From: Bacteroidota bacterium
Lineage (GTDB): Bacteria > Bacteroidota > Bacteroidia > Chitinophagales > UBA10324
Direction of reading: 5' to 3'
NCBI GenBank assembly: GCA_003455275.1
Contig: DMRR01000217.1
Location: 1 to 10,283, forward strand
DNA: 10,283 nucleotides
Under the pieces are notes generated by a model. That model did no database searches. It was not told the origin of the DNA and was given only the letters and a program-made list of their open reading frames with translations. The first letter of the stretch is position 1. Every line of letters begins with the position of its first letter. A program made the position numbers and the translations under genes. Shown piece by piece: positions 1 to 7,223 of the stretch.

Positions 1-353
1 TAATTGTCTTTATTGAATTTTCCTCCGGCATGAAGAACAGTAAGCACCACTTCGAGCGCGCTCTTTTTTTCTTTCTTCATTATTTCGGTTGGAATACCGC
101 GACCATCATCTAGCACAGTGATGGAATTATTTTCATTGATAGTGACAGAAATGTTTTTGCAATAACCGGCGAGCGCTTCGTCAATTGAGTTGTCAACTAC
201 TTCATAAACTAAGTGGTGTAATCCGCGCACTCCTATATCGCCGATATACATGGCTGGGCGCATGCGAACCGCTTCGAGTCCTTCAAGAACTGTAATGTTT
301 TCGGCGGTATAATTCTGAGGTTTTTTTGTTTCCAATGTTGCTTCTTCTAACAT
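1..353 (-). CDS. gyrB: DNA gyrase subunit B, N-terminal part (runs off left edge)
   Basis: This is the ATPase subunit of DNA gyrase, which with GyrA introduces negative supercoils. Only the first 117 codons are inside the window; the reading frame is open to base 1. The visible part is the start of the GHKL ATPase domain. It has [11 protein letters not shown] at about residues 29-39, then [19 protein letters not shown] with the expected catalytic Glu51 and Mg-binding Asn55, then DDGRGIP at 82-88, and HAGGKF at 108-113 at the start of the ATP lid. The start at 353 gives a short variable leader ([10 protein letters not shown]) before the conserved core. No Shine-Dalgarno sequence is visible, as is usual in Bacteroidota. 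The topoisomerase IV subunit ParE is the main alternative. The [14 protein letters not shown] wording and [12 protein letters not shown] favour GyrB, but the missing C-terminus would settle it. Confidence 0.93.
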   Translation of the reverse strand, partial: MLEEATLETKKPQNYTAENITVLEGLEAVRMRPAMYIGDIGVRGLHHLVYEVVDNSIDEALAGYCKNISVTINENNSITVLDDGRGIPTEIMKKEKKSALEVVLTVLHAGGKFNKDN

Positions 354-555
354 GATTTTTAAGGTGATGATGGTCTTATTACCAATGTGCCCAAATGTAA
401 TTTCTGAGAGGGGTATTAGCTAATTTTTCCCTCTGAAAAAGTGAAGTTTTATTTCACTGCAAGTGTTGAAAAATTACTGATGGATACAGGCCGTAGAAAT
501 GCACTTTTACTGGCACAATTTTGAATAAAAAGCGCCTTTAAAAAATTCTTAAATC

Positions 556-1110
556 ATGTCGAAAAAAATCAGCTCCATCCTGTTTCTTCTTTTTCTTTCT
601 GTTTCTGTCTTTGCCCAGAAAAACAAACCCGTTGCTCCCGTTCTTCCGATTGATGATGAAACCAAGTTGGTAAGCTACACAGGTGTGGTAGATGCTACCG
701 GAGTTTCAAAAAGCGAAATGTTTAAGCGCGCCATGGCATGGACAAAAGAATTTTTTCCAAGTGCAACGGCGGTTCAAAGTGCCGATACAGTTGAGATGAA
801 AATTATTTGCAAGGGAAAATTTGATTGCAAACGCGAAGTGAAAGGCAGCCAGCCCGTAACAAGCGATAGAATTATTTACACGCTCACCATCGCTTTTAAA
901 GACGGACGCTATAAATATGAAGTCACCAAGATTTTAGTTCAGGGACAAACCAGCGTTCCAATTGAAAAATATTTTGATGATGCTGATCCAAAAGCTGAGG
1001 ACCACTTCAACACACTCACTCAAGTAGATGAAAATATTACTGCACTCGTAAATTCACTTAAAACACGAATGGAGCAACCCAGTGTAAAGGTGAAAAAAGA
1101 TGACTGGTAG
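556..1110 (+). CDS. Secreted DUF4468 domain protein
   Basis: A 184-residue exported protein of unknown function. Residues 1-20 form a signal peptide (positively charged start, a run of Leu/Phe/Ser/Val, then VFA-Q as a likely signal peptidase I site). There is no lipobox cysteine. The mature part begins with a proline-rich linker and then matches the DUF4468 (TBP-like fold) pattern as I know it: PIDDETKLVSYTGVVDATGVSKSEMFKRA, an AMAWTKEFFP helix, a central strand region with YTLTIAFKDGRYKYEVT, and a C-terminal helix with a basic tail. This family is common in Bacteroidota, often as single genes with no known role. It is convergent with gldH (58-bp gap) and divergent from gyrB (202-bp gap), so it is probably transcribed alone. 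The first ATG is chosen because it gives a complete signal peptide. The family call is by eye. Confidence 0.85.
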   Translation: MSKKISSILFLLFLSVSVFAQKNKPVAPVLPIDDETKLVSYTGVVDATGVSKSEMFKRAMAWTKEFFPSATAVQSADTVEMKIICKGKFDCKREVKGSQPVTSDRIIYTLTIAFKDGRYKYEVTKILVQGQTSVPIEKYFDDADPKAEDHFNTLTQVDENITALVNSLKTRMEQPSVKVKKDDW

Positions 1111-1134
1111 TGGCGATGACTCTAAAGCAAAGCG

Positions 1135-1155
1135 AAAATTCTTATTGAATTTTTT
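1135..1155. terminator. Possible bidirectional terminator between convergent genes
   Basis: Between the ends of the DUF4468 gene and gldH there is a perfect 7-bp inverted repeat (AAAATTC at 1135-1141, GAATTTT at 1147-1153) with a 5-base loop. The T run at 1150-1155 on the plus strand overlaps the stem. The stem is A/T-rich and weak, so this is a candidate only. Its position between two convergent genes is the main support. Confidence 0.35.
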
Positions 1156-1168
1156 AGAAAAAAATACT

Positions 1169-1660
1169 TCAGTTTTTATCTTCTGTTGAGATAGTTTTCT
1201 CAACCCTTACGCCCATATCCATAATCCCGGGCAATGGATCCTGTCGCATGATCTGTTCGAATGTAAAAGAGTAGACACCCTTTTGGTTGAAGAATGCGTT
1301 TTGCTGAGCAAGAAATTTATAATCCCAGATATCGCCCATACCTTCTCCGAACCAGGAGCCATCATCAGTTGAGAGAGGAATCTCTACACGCTGTCTTTCC
1401 TGTTTGCCATCTGGTGAAGTGGTAGTGACCATCAGCCACAAATTGCTGTAAGGATAGACACTTGCATGCCGGACATTAAAATAAACATTATAGTAAGCAG
1501 ATGTATCATTTACACTTACTTCGAACTTCAATTGATTCTTGCTATACCACAGGTAATTATCAATCGAAATATTTTTTTCAAAAACACGATTTTTATCACA
1601 GCTGAAAAAAGATACAGCTATCACGGTAAACAATAAAAAACGGAATAATGATTTCATCAT
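1169..1660 (-). CDS. gldH: Gliding motility lipoprotein GldH
   Basis: A 163-residue outer-membrane-type lipoprotein. Residues 1-20 are a lipoprotein signal peptide (MMKSLFRFLLF..., lipobox FFSC) with Cys21 as the acylated residue. The mature part fits GldH: an early aromatic NYLWYSKNQLKFEV segment, then the conserved stretch YYNVYFNVRHASVYPYSNLWLMV at about 57-79, a P-x-G turn, and DDGSWFGEGMGDIWDYKF at about 99-116. GldH is required for gliding in Flavobacterium johnsoniae, where it works with other Gld lipoproteins. It is also found in non-gliding Bacteroidota, so it does not by itself prove motility. It follows ricT on the same strand after 80 bp, a pairing that I recall as recurrent in the phylum. 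Two adjacent ATG codons could start it (1660 or 1657). No Shine-Dalgarno sequence is seen. Confidence 0.87.
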   Translation of the reverse strand: MMKSLFRFLLFTVIAVSFFSCDKNRVFEKNISIDNYLWYSKNQLKFEVSVNDTSAYYNVYFNVRHASVYPYSNLWLMVTTTSPDGKQERQRVEIPLSTDDGSWFGEGMGDIWDYKFLAQQNAFFNQKGVYSFTFEQIMRQDPLPGIMDMGVRVEKTISTEDKN

Positions 1661-1740
1661 TTTGTGGCTGCTGAAGTGAAATTCTTTTTCAAACTTATTT
1701 TATGAATTAACGATGATTTGTAATTTCCATTATTATAAAA

Positions 1741-3102
1741 TCATCCAACAGATGGGCGTGTAGGTCCGCTATTGTAGCGGTTGGGTTTGGTGCGGTTTTG
1801 CTGAGGATTCTGTTTAGGTTTCTGTTGTGGCTTTGCGGGAGATTTTTGCTGAGGTTGATTTTGTTTTTGTTCTTGCGATTGTTGTTTCCCTTTCTGTTGT
1901 GGTTGATTTTGATTTCTGTTTTCAGTTTTATGCTGAGGCTGATTTTTTCCGTCACGGCGCTCACGGTCCCTACCGCGGTTGCGGCTTTTCTTTTTCTTTC
2001 CTCCAAGTGATTCCAAAGTTGTTTGCCCTACAGTATCAGCATATTTAAGGTCTTCTTCAGTATCTGATTTTCTGGTAGGTGTTTTCACGGCATAGTTGCC
2101 AAGGTCGGCAGGTTTTACTCCGTTTTTATTCATGGCTACAATTTCATTCACCTTGTCCACGGTGAGTGGATGGAAAACATTTTTTTCTTTATATGTAAAA
2201 TACATAAGCCTGCGAAAGACATCGGTCTTCTGAAGGTAAGCAATACCGCTTTCGGTTTCAATTTTCTCCAAATTTTTTGGAAAGTCTTGCAACGCATCAA
2301 GGTAGGTATCGAGCTCATAATTTAAACAGCATTTCAGTCGCCCGCACTGCCCGGAAAGTTTGGCCTGGTTAATTGAGAGCTGCTGGTAACGAGCGGCAGA
2401 GGTAGTAACGCCCTTGAATTCTGTGAGCCAGGTGCTGCAGCAAAGCTCGCGTCCGCAGGAACCAATTCCTCCTATGCGCGCAGCTTCCTGCCTTGCACCA
2501 ATATGATTCATTTCAACCTTTACTTTAAATTCAGCTGCATATGCTTTAATAAGTTCGCGAAAGTCAACCCTGTTTTCAGCGATGTAATAGAAGATGGCTT
2601 TCTTTCCGTCGCCCTGGAATTCTACATCTCCGATTTTCATATCAAGATTCATACTGCGGGCGATTGCGCGTGCGCGAACCATAGTTGGCTGGTCGCGTTT
2701 GCGGGCTTCTTCCCACCGGTTCATATCAAAATCATTTGCCTTGCGAATAACAGACCGCAATGATTTGTCTTCTGCAATTTTCTTCCGCTTCATCTGCAGC
2801 CGCACAAGCTCGCCGGTGAGTGAGGCAACTCCTACATCCTGCCCGCCCATCTCTGTTTCAACCACTACTACATCATGAGTATCAATCGGCAGTTTGTTGT
2901 TATTGCGGAAAATTTCTTTTCGCGATCCGTTCTTAAAGCTTACTTCAATAAACCGCGTGATTTCATCATCGTAACCTACCTGAACACCTGAAAGCCAGTC
3001 GTAGGTATTAAGGCGATTGCAACCGCCATTTGAACAACTTCCGTTGCTTTTACATCCAGTGGGCTTGCCATTTGCGGATGAGGTGCATCCGTTACAAGCC
3101 AT
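1741..3102 (-). CDS. ricT: RicT/YaaT-type PSP1 domain protein with Cys-rich head and Q/N/K-rich tail
   Basis: A 453-residue cytoplasmic protein of the RicT (YaaT, PSP1 domain) family. In Bacillus subtilis RicT is part of the RicA-RicF-RicT complex, which carries iron-sulfur clusters and affects RNase Y and mRNA maturation; the role in Bacteroidota is not established. Three parts are visible. Residues 1-30 have five cysteines (3, 6, 17, 23, 28). Residues from about 35 to 335 form the conserved core, including two near-duplicate motifs CGRELCC (216-222) and CGRLKCC (253-259), the expected cluster ligands. Residues from about 369 to the end form a basic low-complexity tail of Lys, Arg, Gln, Asn and Pro with NQPQ(Q/H)K at 387, 399 and 415. 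It lies between holB (149 bp upstream) and gldH (80 bp downstream), all co-oriented. The start gives the usual MACNGC head. Confidence 0.9.
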   Translation of the reverse strand: MACNGCTSSANGKPTGCKSNGSCSNGGCNRLNTYDWLSGVQVGYDDEITRFIEVSFKNGSRKEIFRNNNKLPIDTHDVVVVETEMGGQDVGVASLTGELVRLQMKRKKIAEDKSLRSVIRKANDFDMNRWEEARKRDQPTMVRARAIARSMNLDMKIGDVEFQGDGKKAIFYYIAENRVDFRELIKAYAAEFKVKVEMNHIGARQEAARIGGIGSCGRELCCSTWLTEFKGVTTSAARYQQLSINQAKLSGQCGRLKCCLNYELDTYLDALQDFPKNLEKIETESGIAYLQKTDVFRRLMYFTYKEKNVFHPLTVDKVNEIVAMNKNGVKPADLGNYAVKTPTRKSDTEEDLKYADTVGQTTLESLGGKKKKSRNRGRDRERRDGKNQPQHKTENRNQNQPQQKGKQQSQEQKQNQPQQKSPAKPQQKPKQNPQQNRTKPNRYNSGPTRPSVG

Positions 3103-3110
3103 AGTTTCTT

Positions 3111-3157
3111 GATTTGAAGGTTTGGAGATTTGAAAATTTAAAAATGAATTTCAAATC
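3111..3157. repeat. Octamer-periodic intergenic repeat, copy A (upstream of ricT)
   Basis: This A/T-rich element has an 8-bp period (units close to GATTTGAA, GGTTTGGA, GATTTGAA, AATTTAAA, AATGAATT). It matches copy B at 4466-4511 at 41 of 46 positions. Within it GATTTGAAA (3127-3135) and TTTCAAATC (3149-3157) form a perfect 9-bp inverted repeat with a 13-base loop. It ends 8 bp upstream of the ricT start codon, so it would be in the mRNA leader or promoter. Confidence 0.8.
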
Positions 3158-3198
3158 CAGAATATGATTATTAGTCACAGTTTTATTTTTTGATTTTA

Positions 3199-3240
3199 TG
3201 TTGAGAGAAAAACTGAGTGAATAATTTTTATCTCTCAACA
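3199..3240. repeat. Perfect 10-bp inverted repeat after holB
   Basis: TGTTGAGAGA (3199-3208) is the exact reverse complement of TCTCTCAACA (3231-3240), with a 22-base loop whose ends can add three more A-T pairs after one mismatch. It lies 11 bp past the holB stop codon on the minus strand. This suggests a transcript-end structure or attenuator between holB and ricT. On the minus strand the sequence after the stem is A-rich rather than T-rich, so it is not a textbook intrinsic terminator. A protein-binding site is the alternative. Confidence 0.6.
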
Positions 3241-3251
3241 AGTATAGATAT

Positions 3252-4451
3252 TCAGGTCAAAACTATTTCTTTTCTCTTTAACACCTGTGAAATAAAAATG
3301 CCGAGATTCATGAACAGCATTTTTGGATTTGCATTTCTTTCAAGGTGATAGTAAGATTCTTCCAGTTTCCTGACGATTTCTTCCTTGCTGTTTAAGAGCA
3401 GCCTCGAATTTACATATTGTGCTAACTTCAATTCACTTTCAGTGAGCCTTGTTTTTTTTTCACCTAAATAATCCAGCACAATTACTTCGCGGAATAAATC
3501 CAGGCCGTATCGAATCAGACCTTTCAGGTTTTCCCGGCCCAAACCCGCCGACTTTTCGGTGAAATTGATGAGGGTTTGGTTTTCATGTTTTCCGCTTACA
3601 CAGATTCTGAGGAAATGAAGAAATAACTTTTCGTTATCGTCCTCAGCATTTCTTATTAATCGAAGTGCTTCGCTGTAATTTCCGTTTGCAAGTCGTGCAA
3701 TGCTGTGAGCTTCTTTTGCAGCTATGTTTTCTTTTTTCTCTAACTGTTCAATCAAATCTTCATCGGCTATTCGCGGAACTTTTATGATTTGAACTCTTGA
3801 AAGAATGGTGCTCAATATTGCTTCCTCGTTTTCTGCCACCAGAATGAAAATTGTATTCTCCTGTGGTTCTTCGAGGGACTTTAATAAAATGTTTCCTTCT
3901 TTTCCCAGCAACTCAGGCATCCAAAGAATAAAAATCTTGAAGTGCGATTCAAAAGTTTTCAGATTTAGCCTACGGATTATTTCCTGGCATTCCTCGGCAG
4001 TAATATTTCCCTGTTTGTTTTCTGCATCAAGCGATTCCAGCCAATCCTGAACACTCAGATAAGGATTTGGAAGAAAATATTTTCGCCACTCTTCCATAAA
4101 ATCGGCGCTTGTTGGTTTGCTGACAGACTTACCATCCTTAGAAGAAACAACCGGAAATGTGAAATGGATATCAGGGTGAATGAGTTTGCTTGCTTTTAAA
4201 CAAGATGAACATTCGCCGCAACTGTCAGAAATAATTTTTGCGGTGCTTTCACCAAACAGTTCTCCGGAATTTGAATGAAGAGATGAAACTTTTTCACAAT
4301 TCAAATATTGAGCAAATGCAAGAGCAAGCGGAAGATTTCCGCTCCCCTCATTGCCAAGCAACATGATGGCATGAGGAATTTTTTTGTTCTCCACACTCGC
4401 AACCAATTGTTGCTTCAGTTTTTGCTGCCCAATAATGGATGAGAATTGCAT
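3252..4451 (-). CDS. holB: DNA polymerase III delta' subunit
   Basis: A 399-residue clamp-loader subunit (AAA+ family). Delta' is the stator of the complex that opens the beta clamp and loads it on primed DNA. Near the N-terminus are FSSIIGQQKLKQQL and IPHAIMLLGNEGSGNLPLALAFAQYLNC. The Walker A position (33-40) has no Lys-Ser/Thr, so no ATP is expected to bind, which fits a delta' rather than a DnaX subunit. Cys52, Cys78, Cys81 and Cys84 are placed like the zinc-binding cysteines of the family. FILWMPELLGKEGNILLKSLEEPQENTIFILVA at about 173-205 is the Walker B and following-helix region, with DEAD residues replaced. ILSRVQIIKV at 216-224 is the sensor-1/SRC-like segment. The C-terminal region is helical, as expected for the oligomerisation domain. 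It heads the holB-ricT-gldH run. The start codon follows repeat copy B by 14 bp. Confidence 0.92.
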   Translation of the reverse strand: MQFSSIIGQQKLKQQLVASVENKKIPHAIMLLGNEGSGNLPLALAFAQYLNCEKVSSLHSNSGELFGESTAKIISDSCGECSSCLKASKLIHPDIHFTFPVVSSKDGKSVSKPTSADFMEEWRKYFLPNPYLSVQDWLESLDAENKQGNITAEECQEIIRRLNLKTFESHFKIFILWMPELLGKEGNILLKSLEEPQENTIFILVAENEEAILSTILSRVQIIKVPRIADEDLIEQLEKKENIAAKEAHSIARLANGNYSEALRLIRNAEDDNEKLFLHFLRICVSGKHENQTLINFTEKSAGLGRENLKGLIRYGLDLFREVIVLDYLGEKKTRLTESELKLAQYVNSRLLLNSKEEIVRKLEESYYHLERNANPKMLFMNLGIFISQVLKRKEIVLT

Positions 4452-4465
4452 GGAGCAAATAAAAC

Positions 4466-4511
4466 GATTTGAATATTTGGAGATTTGAAAATATGAAAAT
4501 GAACTTCAAAT
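4466..4511. repeat. Octamer-periodic intergenic repeat, copy B (upstream of holB)
   Basis: This is the second copy of the element at 3111-3157, identical at 41 of 46 positions and with the same 8-bp period. ATTTGAA (4483-4489) and TTCAAAT (4505-4511) keep the potential hairpin of copy A, although the element has diverged elsewhere. It ends 14 bp upstream of the holB start codon in the spacer with the divergent permease gene. The rest of that spacer (4512-4693) shows only small A/T-rich inverted repeats and no gene. Confidence 0.8.
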
Positions 4512-4693
4512 AAAGTGCAACGCAGATTATTCGACTTATTCTTTTGTTTTCACAAAACACTCATTGCTTCGCTAAACAGATTGTCATGATAAGTTATGAT
4601 TTCTAACAACTCAAAGTTGCATTTACTAAAAACAGATATCGATAAACAAATAACCATTTTGCTTAGGTTTACCCGAAACATATTTTTCCAGGA

Positions 4694-6391
4694 ATGAATT
4701 TCAATTCACTTTTTCGAAAGAAACCACTCACCACACTACTTGAAGAAGTAAAAAAAGGTCAGCACGAATCAGAACACAATCCGCAAATGGATACTGGCGA
4801 AGTTTCACTTCATCGCACTTTAAGAGTTCGTGATCTGACCGCATTTGGAATTGCGGCAATTATTGGTGCAGGTAGTTTTAGTTCCATGGGCGCGGCATGT
4901 TTTAGTGGAGGGCCAGGTGTAATTTTCCTTTTCATTATTTGTGCAGTAGCGTGCGGGTTCACGGCATTGTGCTATGCTGAGTTTGCTTCGCGGGTTCCAA
5001 CATCAGGGAGCGCTTACACTTATTCTTATGTTGCTTTCGGTGAAATGTTCGCATGGATTATTGGCTGGGCTTTACTGATGGAATATTCAATTGGAAATAT
5101 TTATGTCGCATTTGCATGGAGTGGATATTTTACAAATCTCATTGGCGCGGTTGGAATGCATATTCCGGAATGGTTGACGATAAATTATACAGCGGCCCAT
5201 CAGGCATTTGATAAAGGTGTAGCAGGAGAAGGAATGATTGCATGGAATACTGCTCCGATGATTGGCAATCTCAGAATCATTTTCGATTTACCTGCTGTGA
5301 TTGTAAATGCATTGATCACCTGGTTGGTTTATATTGGTGTAAAGGAGTCGAGAAATTTTAGCAATGCAATGGTGGCTATCAAACTTGCAATTGTTTTGCT
5401 GGTGATTGTGGTCGGATGTTTTTATGTTGATATAGACAACTGGTCGCCTTTTATGCCTAATGGTTTTGGTGGTGTGATGAGTGGAGTGGCAGCTGTCTTC
5501 TTTGCTTATATCGGTTTCGATGCAGTGTCAACTCTTGCCGAAGAAAGTAAAAACCCGCAGCGCGATTTGCCCCGAGGGATGATTTATTCATTGGTGATTT
5601 GTACAGTGCTTTACATTGTTCTTTCGCTTGTACTAACAGGAATGGTGAAATCAGACATGCTCGGAGTAAGCGATCCACTTGCCGAAGTATTTAAAATAAA
5701 AGCAGTGAAATGGATGTTGTTCATTGTTTCGATTGCTGCTGTGGTGGCCATGACGAGCGTGCTTCTTGTTTTTCAAATGGGGCAACCTAGAATCTGGATG
5801 AGCATGAGCCGCGATGGATTGCTCCCAAAAAAGTTTTCTTCAATTCACCCGAAATATAAAACACCTGCCTTTGCAACGATTGTGACAGGACTGGTGGTTG
5901 GTGTTCCATTATTTTTTACGGATGAAAATTTTGTGCTCGACTTCACAAGCATCGGAACATTATTCGCATTTGTATTGGTGTGTGGTGGTGTGCTTCTTCT
6001 TCCGAGAAAAGAAAATAATTCAGGTACAGGATTTCAGCTTCCTTATATCAACGGAAAATTTTTGGTGCCTCTTATCGTCGGTGTAACATTTTCATTTCTC
6101 TATTACCAGTTTCCTGATTACTTTAAAAATCTACTGAATGTAAATGCGGATAATGCAGCCCAAGATATTCCAATGCTGATTTTTATTGTGCTGTGTTTTG
6201 TGATGGCAGTTCTTTCCTCCCTGAAAAATTATTCTCTCATTCCTGTGCTTGGAGTTTTATCGTGTTGTTATCTTCTTACCGGAATGGCAGTGAGCAATTG
6301 GTCGTGGTTCGCAACCTGGCTGGTGATTGGATTGGTTGTTTACCTGCTGTATGGATTCAGGAAAAGTAAGCTGAATACATCAGGCAAGTGA
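4694..6391 (+). CDS. APC-superfamily amino acid permease (CAT-like)
   Basis: A 565-residue inner-membrane transporter, probably a proton- or gradient-driven amino acid importer. About 45 hydrophilic residues precede the first membrane segment. That segment has GIAAIIGAGSFSSMG (52-66), the APC motif in which unwound TM1 (GxG) binds the substrate backbone. GGPGVIFLFIICAVACGFTALCYAEFASRVPTSGSAYTY follows, the TM2-TM3 signature. IGFDAVSTLAEESKNPQRDLPRGM in the middle is the TM6/TM7 loop signature. QMGQPRIWMSMSRDGLLPKKFSSIHPKYKTPAFATI is the TM8-TM9 loop. I count roughly 12-14 hydrophobic segments. The length and motifs are most like the cationic amino acid transporter (CAT/YfnA) group, but substrate cannot be read from sequence. 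It is divergent from holB by 242 bp, and its 3' end overlaps the convergent repressor gene by 12 bp. Confidence 0.9.
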   Translation: MNFNSLFRKKPLTTLLEEVKKGQHESEHNPQMDTGEVSLHRTLRVRDLTAFGIAAIIGAGSFSSMGAACFSGGPGVIFLFIICAVACGFTALCYAEFASRVPTSGSAYTYSYVAFGEMFAWIIGWALLMEYSIGNIYVAFAWSGYFTNLIGAVGMHIPEWLTINYTAAHQAFDKGVAGEGMIAWNTAPMIGNLRIIFDLPAVIVNALITWLVYIGVKESRNFSNAMVAIKLAIVLLVIVVGCFYVDIDNWSPFMPNGFGGVMSGVAAVFFAYIGFDAVSTLAEESKNPQRDLPRGMIYSLVICTVLYIVLSLVLTGMVKSDMLGVSDPLAEVFKIKAVKWMLFIVSIAAVVAMTSVLLVFQMGQPRIWMSMSRDGLLPKKFSSIHPKYKTPAFATIVTGLVVGVPLFFTDENFVLDFTSIGTLFAFVLVCGGVLLLPRKENNSGTGFQLPYINGKFLVPLIVGVTFSFLYYQFPDYFKNLLNVNADNAAQDIPMLIFIVLCFVMAVLSSLKNYSLIPVLGVLSCCYLLTGMAVSNWSWFATWLVIGLVVYLLYGFRKSKLNTSGK

Positions 6392-7192
6392 TTTCTCCAT
6401 CTTCTCTTTCATCACTTTTATTTCTTTCTCCATCTTAGTAACTGCAGACAGCAATTCGTCTTTCTGAAAATTCGGTTCAGGAATTTTTGAACTGATATAG
6501 TTGCAGAACTTCCACACTTCCCGGATATCGCCTGCTGAAATTTCATAAGGTTCAAATAATGGATTGAGCGAGCGAAGCGTGAGTTTCTTTTTTCTTCTCA
6601 ATTGATTGTAAGCAATCTTGAAAACAATTCCATCATCATGCGTGAGAATGATGTATCCATTTCCATCTTTTATCTCAAACCAATTCTCAACATATTCTGT
6701 AATCACCCAACTCTTGTCTTCAATGGGAAACATGGAGTCGCCGCTGATTTGAAACATGCGATACTTCCGGTCATTAAATAAAATTGGAAGCTGAAATGAT
6801 GGAAGCCGCTTGATGTAATCAGGATCGGCGTAACCATTCCGGTAGCCGGCTGCTGCTTTCAGGTTCACTACTTCAATATTTTCCTTGTTGTGGCTGTCAA
6901 TACTTGTAGCAAGCACACGCAATTTGCTTCCTTTTATATAGGCATCGTGGCCGCCTTCCAGTTCAGCAAGATTGGTTTCGGAAATTTTACTCAGATCAAT
7001 TTTAATAAGCGTGTCAATAGACACTCCGTAGTATTTAGAAAAGTTGAGCAATGCTTCGAGGGTAGGATTTATCACACTTCCGTTTTCATAGCTGTTCAGG
7101 GTTGCCCGGCTGATTCCCAATTCAGCGGCGGCTTTTTCCTGGGTGAACTGACTGCGGGTTCTCAGAAAGCGGATATTGGAATTAAAGTGCAT
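6380..7192 (-). CDS. LexA-like repressor: XRE/CI helix-turn-helix fused to S24 peptidase
   Basis: A 270-residue repressor, likely inactivated by RecA-stimulated self-cleavage. Residues 4-65 are an XRE/CI-type helix-turn-helix (IRFLRTRSQFTQEKAAAELGISRATLNSYENG). A linker carries LKAAAGY with the Ala115-Gly116 bond in the place of the LexA/UmuD/CI cleavage site. The S24 domain has ISGDSMFP with nucleophile Ser153 and GIVFKIAY with Lys192; their 39-residue spacing is close to that in LexA (Ser119, Lys156 in E. coli). An unusual Lys/Glu-rich C-terminal helix (about 240-270) follows. The frame is open upstream to an ATG at 7237, but that codon lies inside the palindromic operator. The ATG at 7192 starts directly before the helix-turn-helix and is preferred. 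It is divergent from dinB, and the operator upstream suggests it represses itself and dinB-dnaE. Phage CI-like or umuD-like origin is possible; no phage genes are near. Confidence 0.88.
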   Translation of the reverse strand: MHFNSNIRFLRTRSQFTQEKAAAELGISRATLNSYENGSVINPTLEALLNFSKYYGVSIDTLIKIDLSKISETNLAELEGGHDAYIKGSKLRVLATSIDSHNKENIEVVNLKAAAGYRNGYADPDYIKRLPSFQLPILFNDRKYRMFQISGDSMFPIEDKSWVITEYVENWFEIKDGNGYIILTHDDGIVFKIAYNQLRRKKKLTLRSLNPLFEPYEISAGDIREVWKFCNYISSKIPEPNFQKDELLSAVTKMEKEIKVMKEKMEKSLA

Positions 7193-7223
7193 GACAAAAA
7201 AATATTTTTCAGAAAATTGTTTT

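Noticed and set aside
3..353. Topoisomerase IV subunit ParE as the identity of the left-edge gene
   Set aside because: The visible ATPase residues match GyrB wording better, but only 117 codons are present, so a small doubt remains.
407..434. Possible hairpin AGAGGG / CCCTCT between gyrB and the DUF4468 gene
   Set aside because: Only 6 paired bases with a 16-base loop and flanking mismatches, in a position without an obvious role; likely chance. I see no gene and no convincing promoter in 354-555.
1798..2010. Plus-strand reading frame that would encode a very hydrophobic Leu/Phe-rich peptide
   Set aside because: It is the antisense of the Lys/Gln/Asn-rich RicT tail; the reverse complements of AAA, CAA and AAC-type codons read as Phe, Leu and Val. 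No independent support for a gene.
3252..4451. Degenerate Walker A in HolB as a sign of gene decay
   Set aside because: Delta' subunits generally lack ATP binding, and the GxEGxGxLPLA-type loop is what I expect for this phylum. The frame is otherwise intact.
6604..6617. GATTG-TAAG-CAATC palindrome resembling the operator
   Set aside because: It lies inside the repressor coding region, its spacer is one base shorter than in the operator, and the outer bases do not match. Probably chance, but a whole-genome motif scan should include it.
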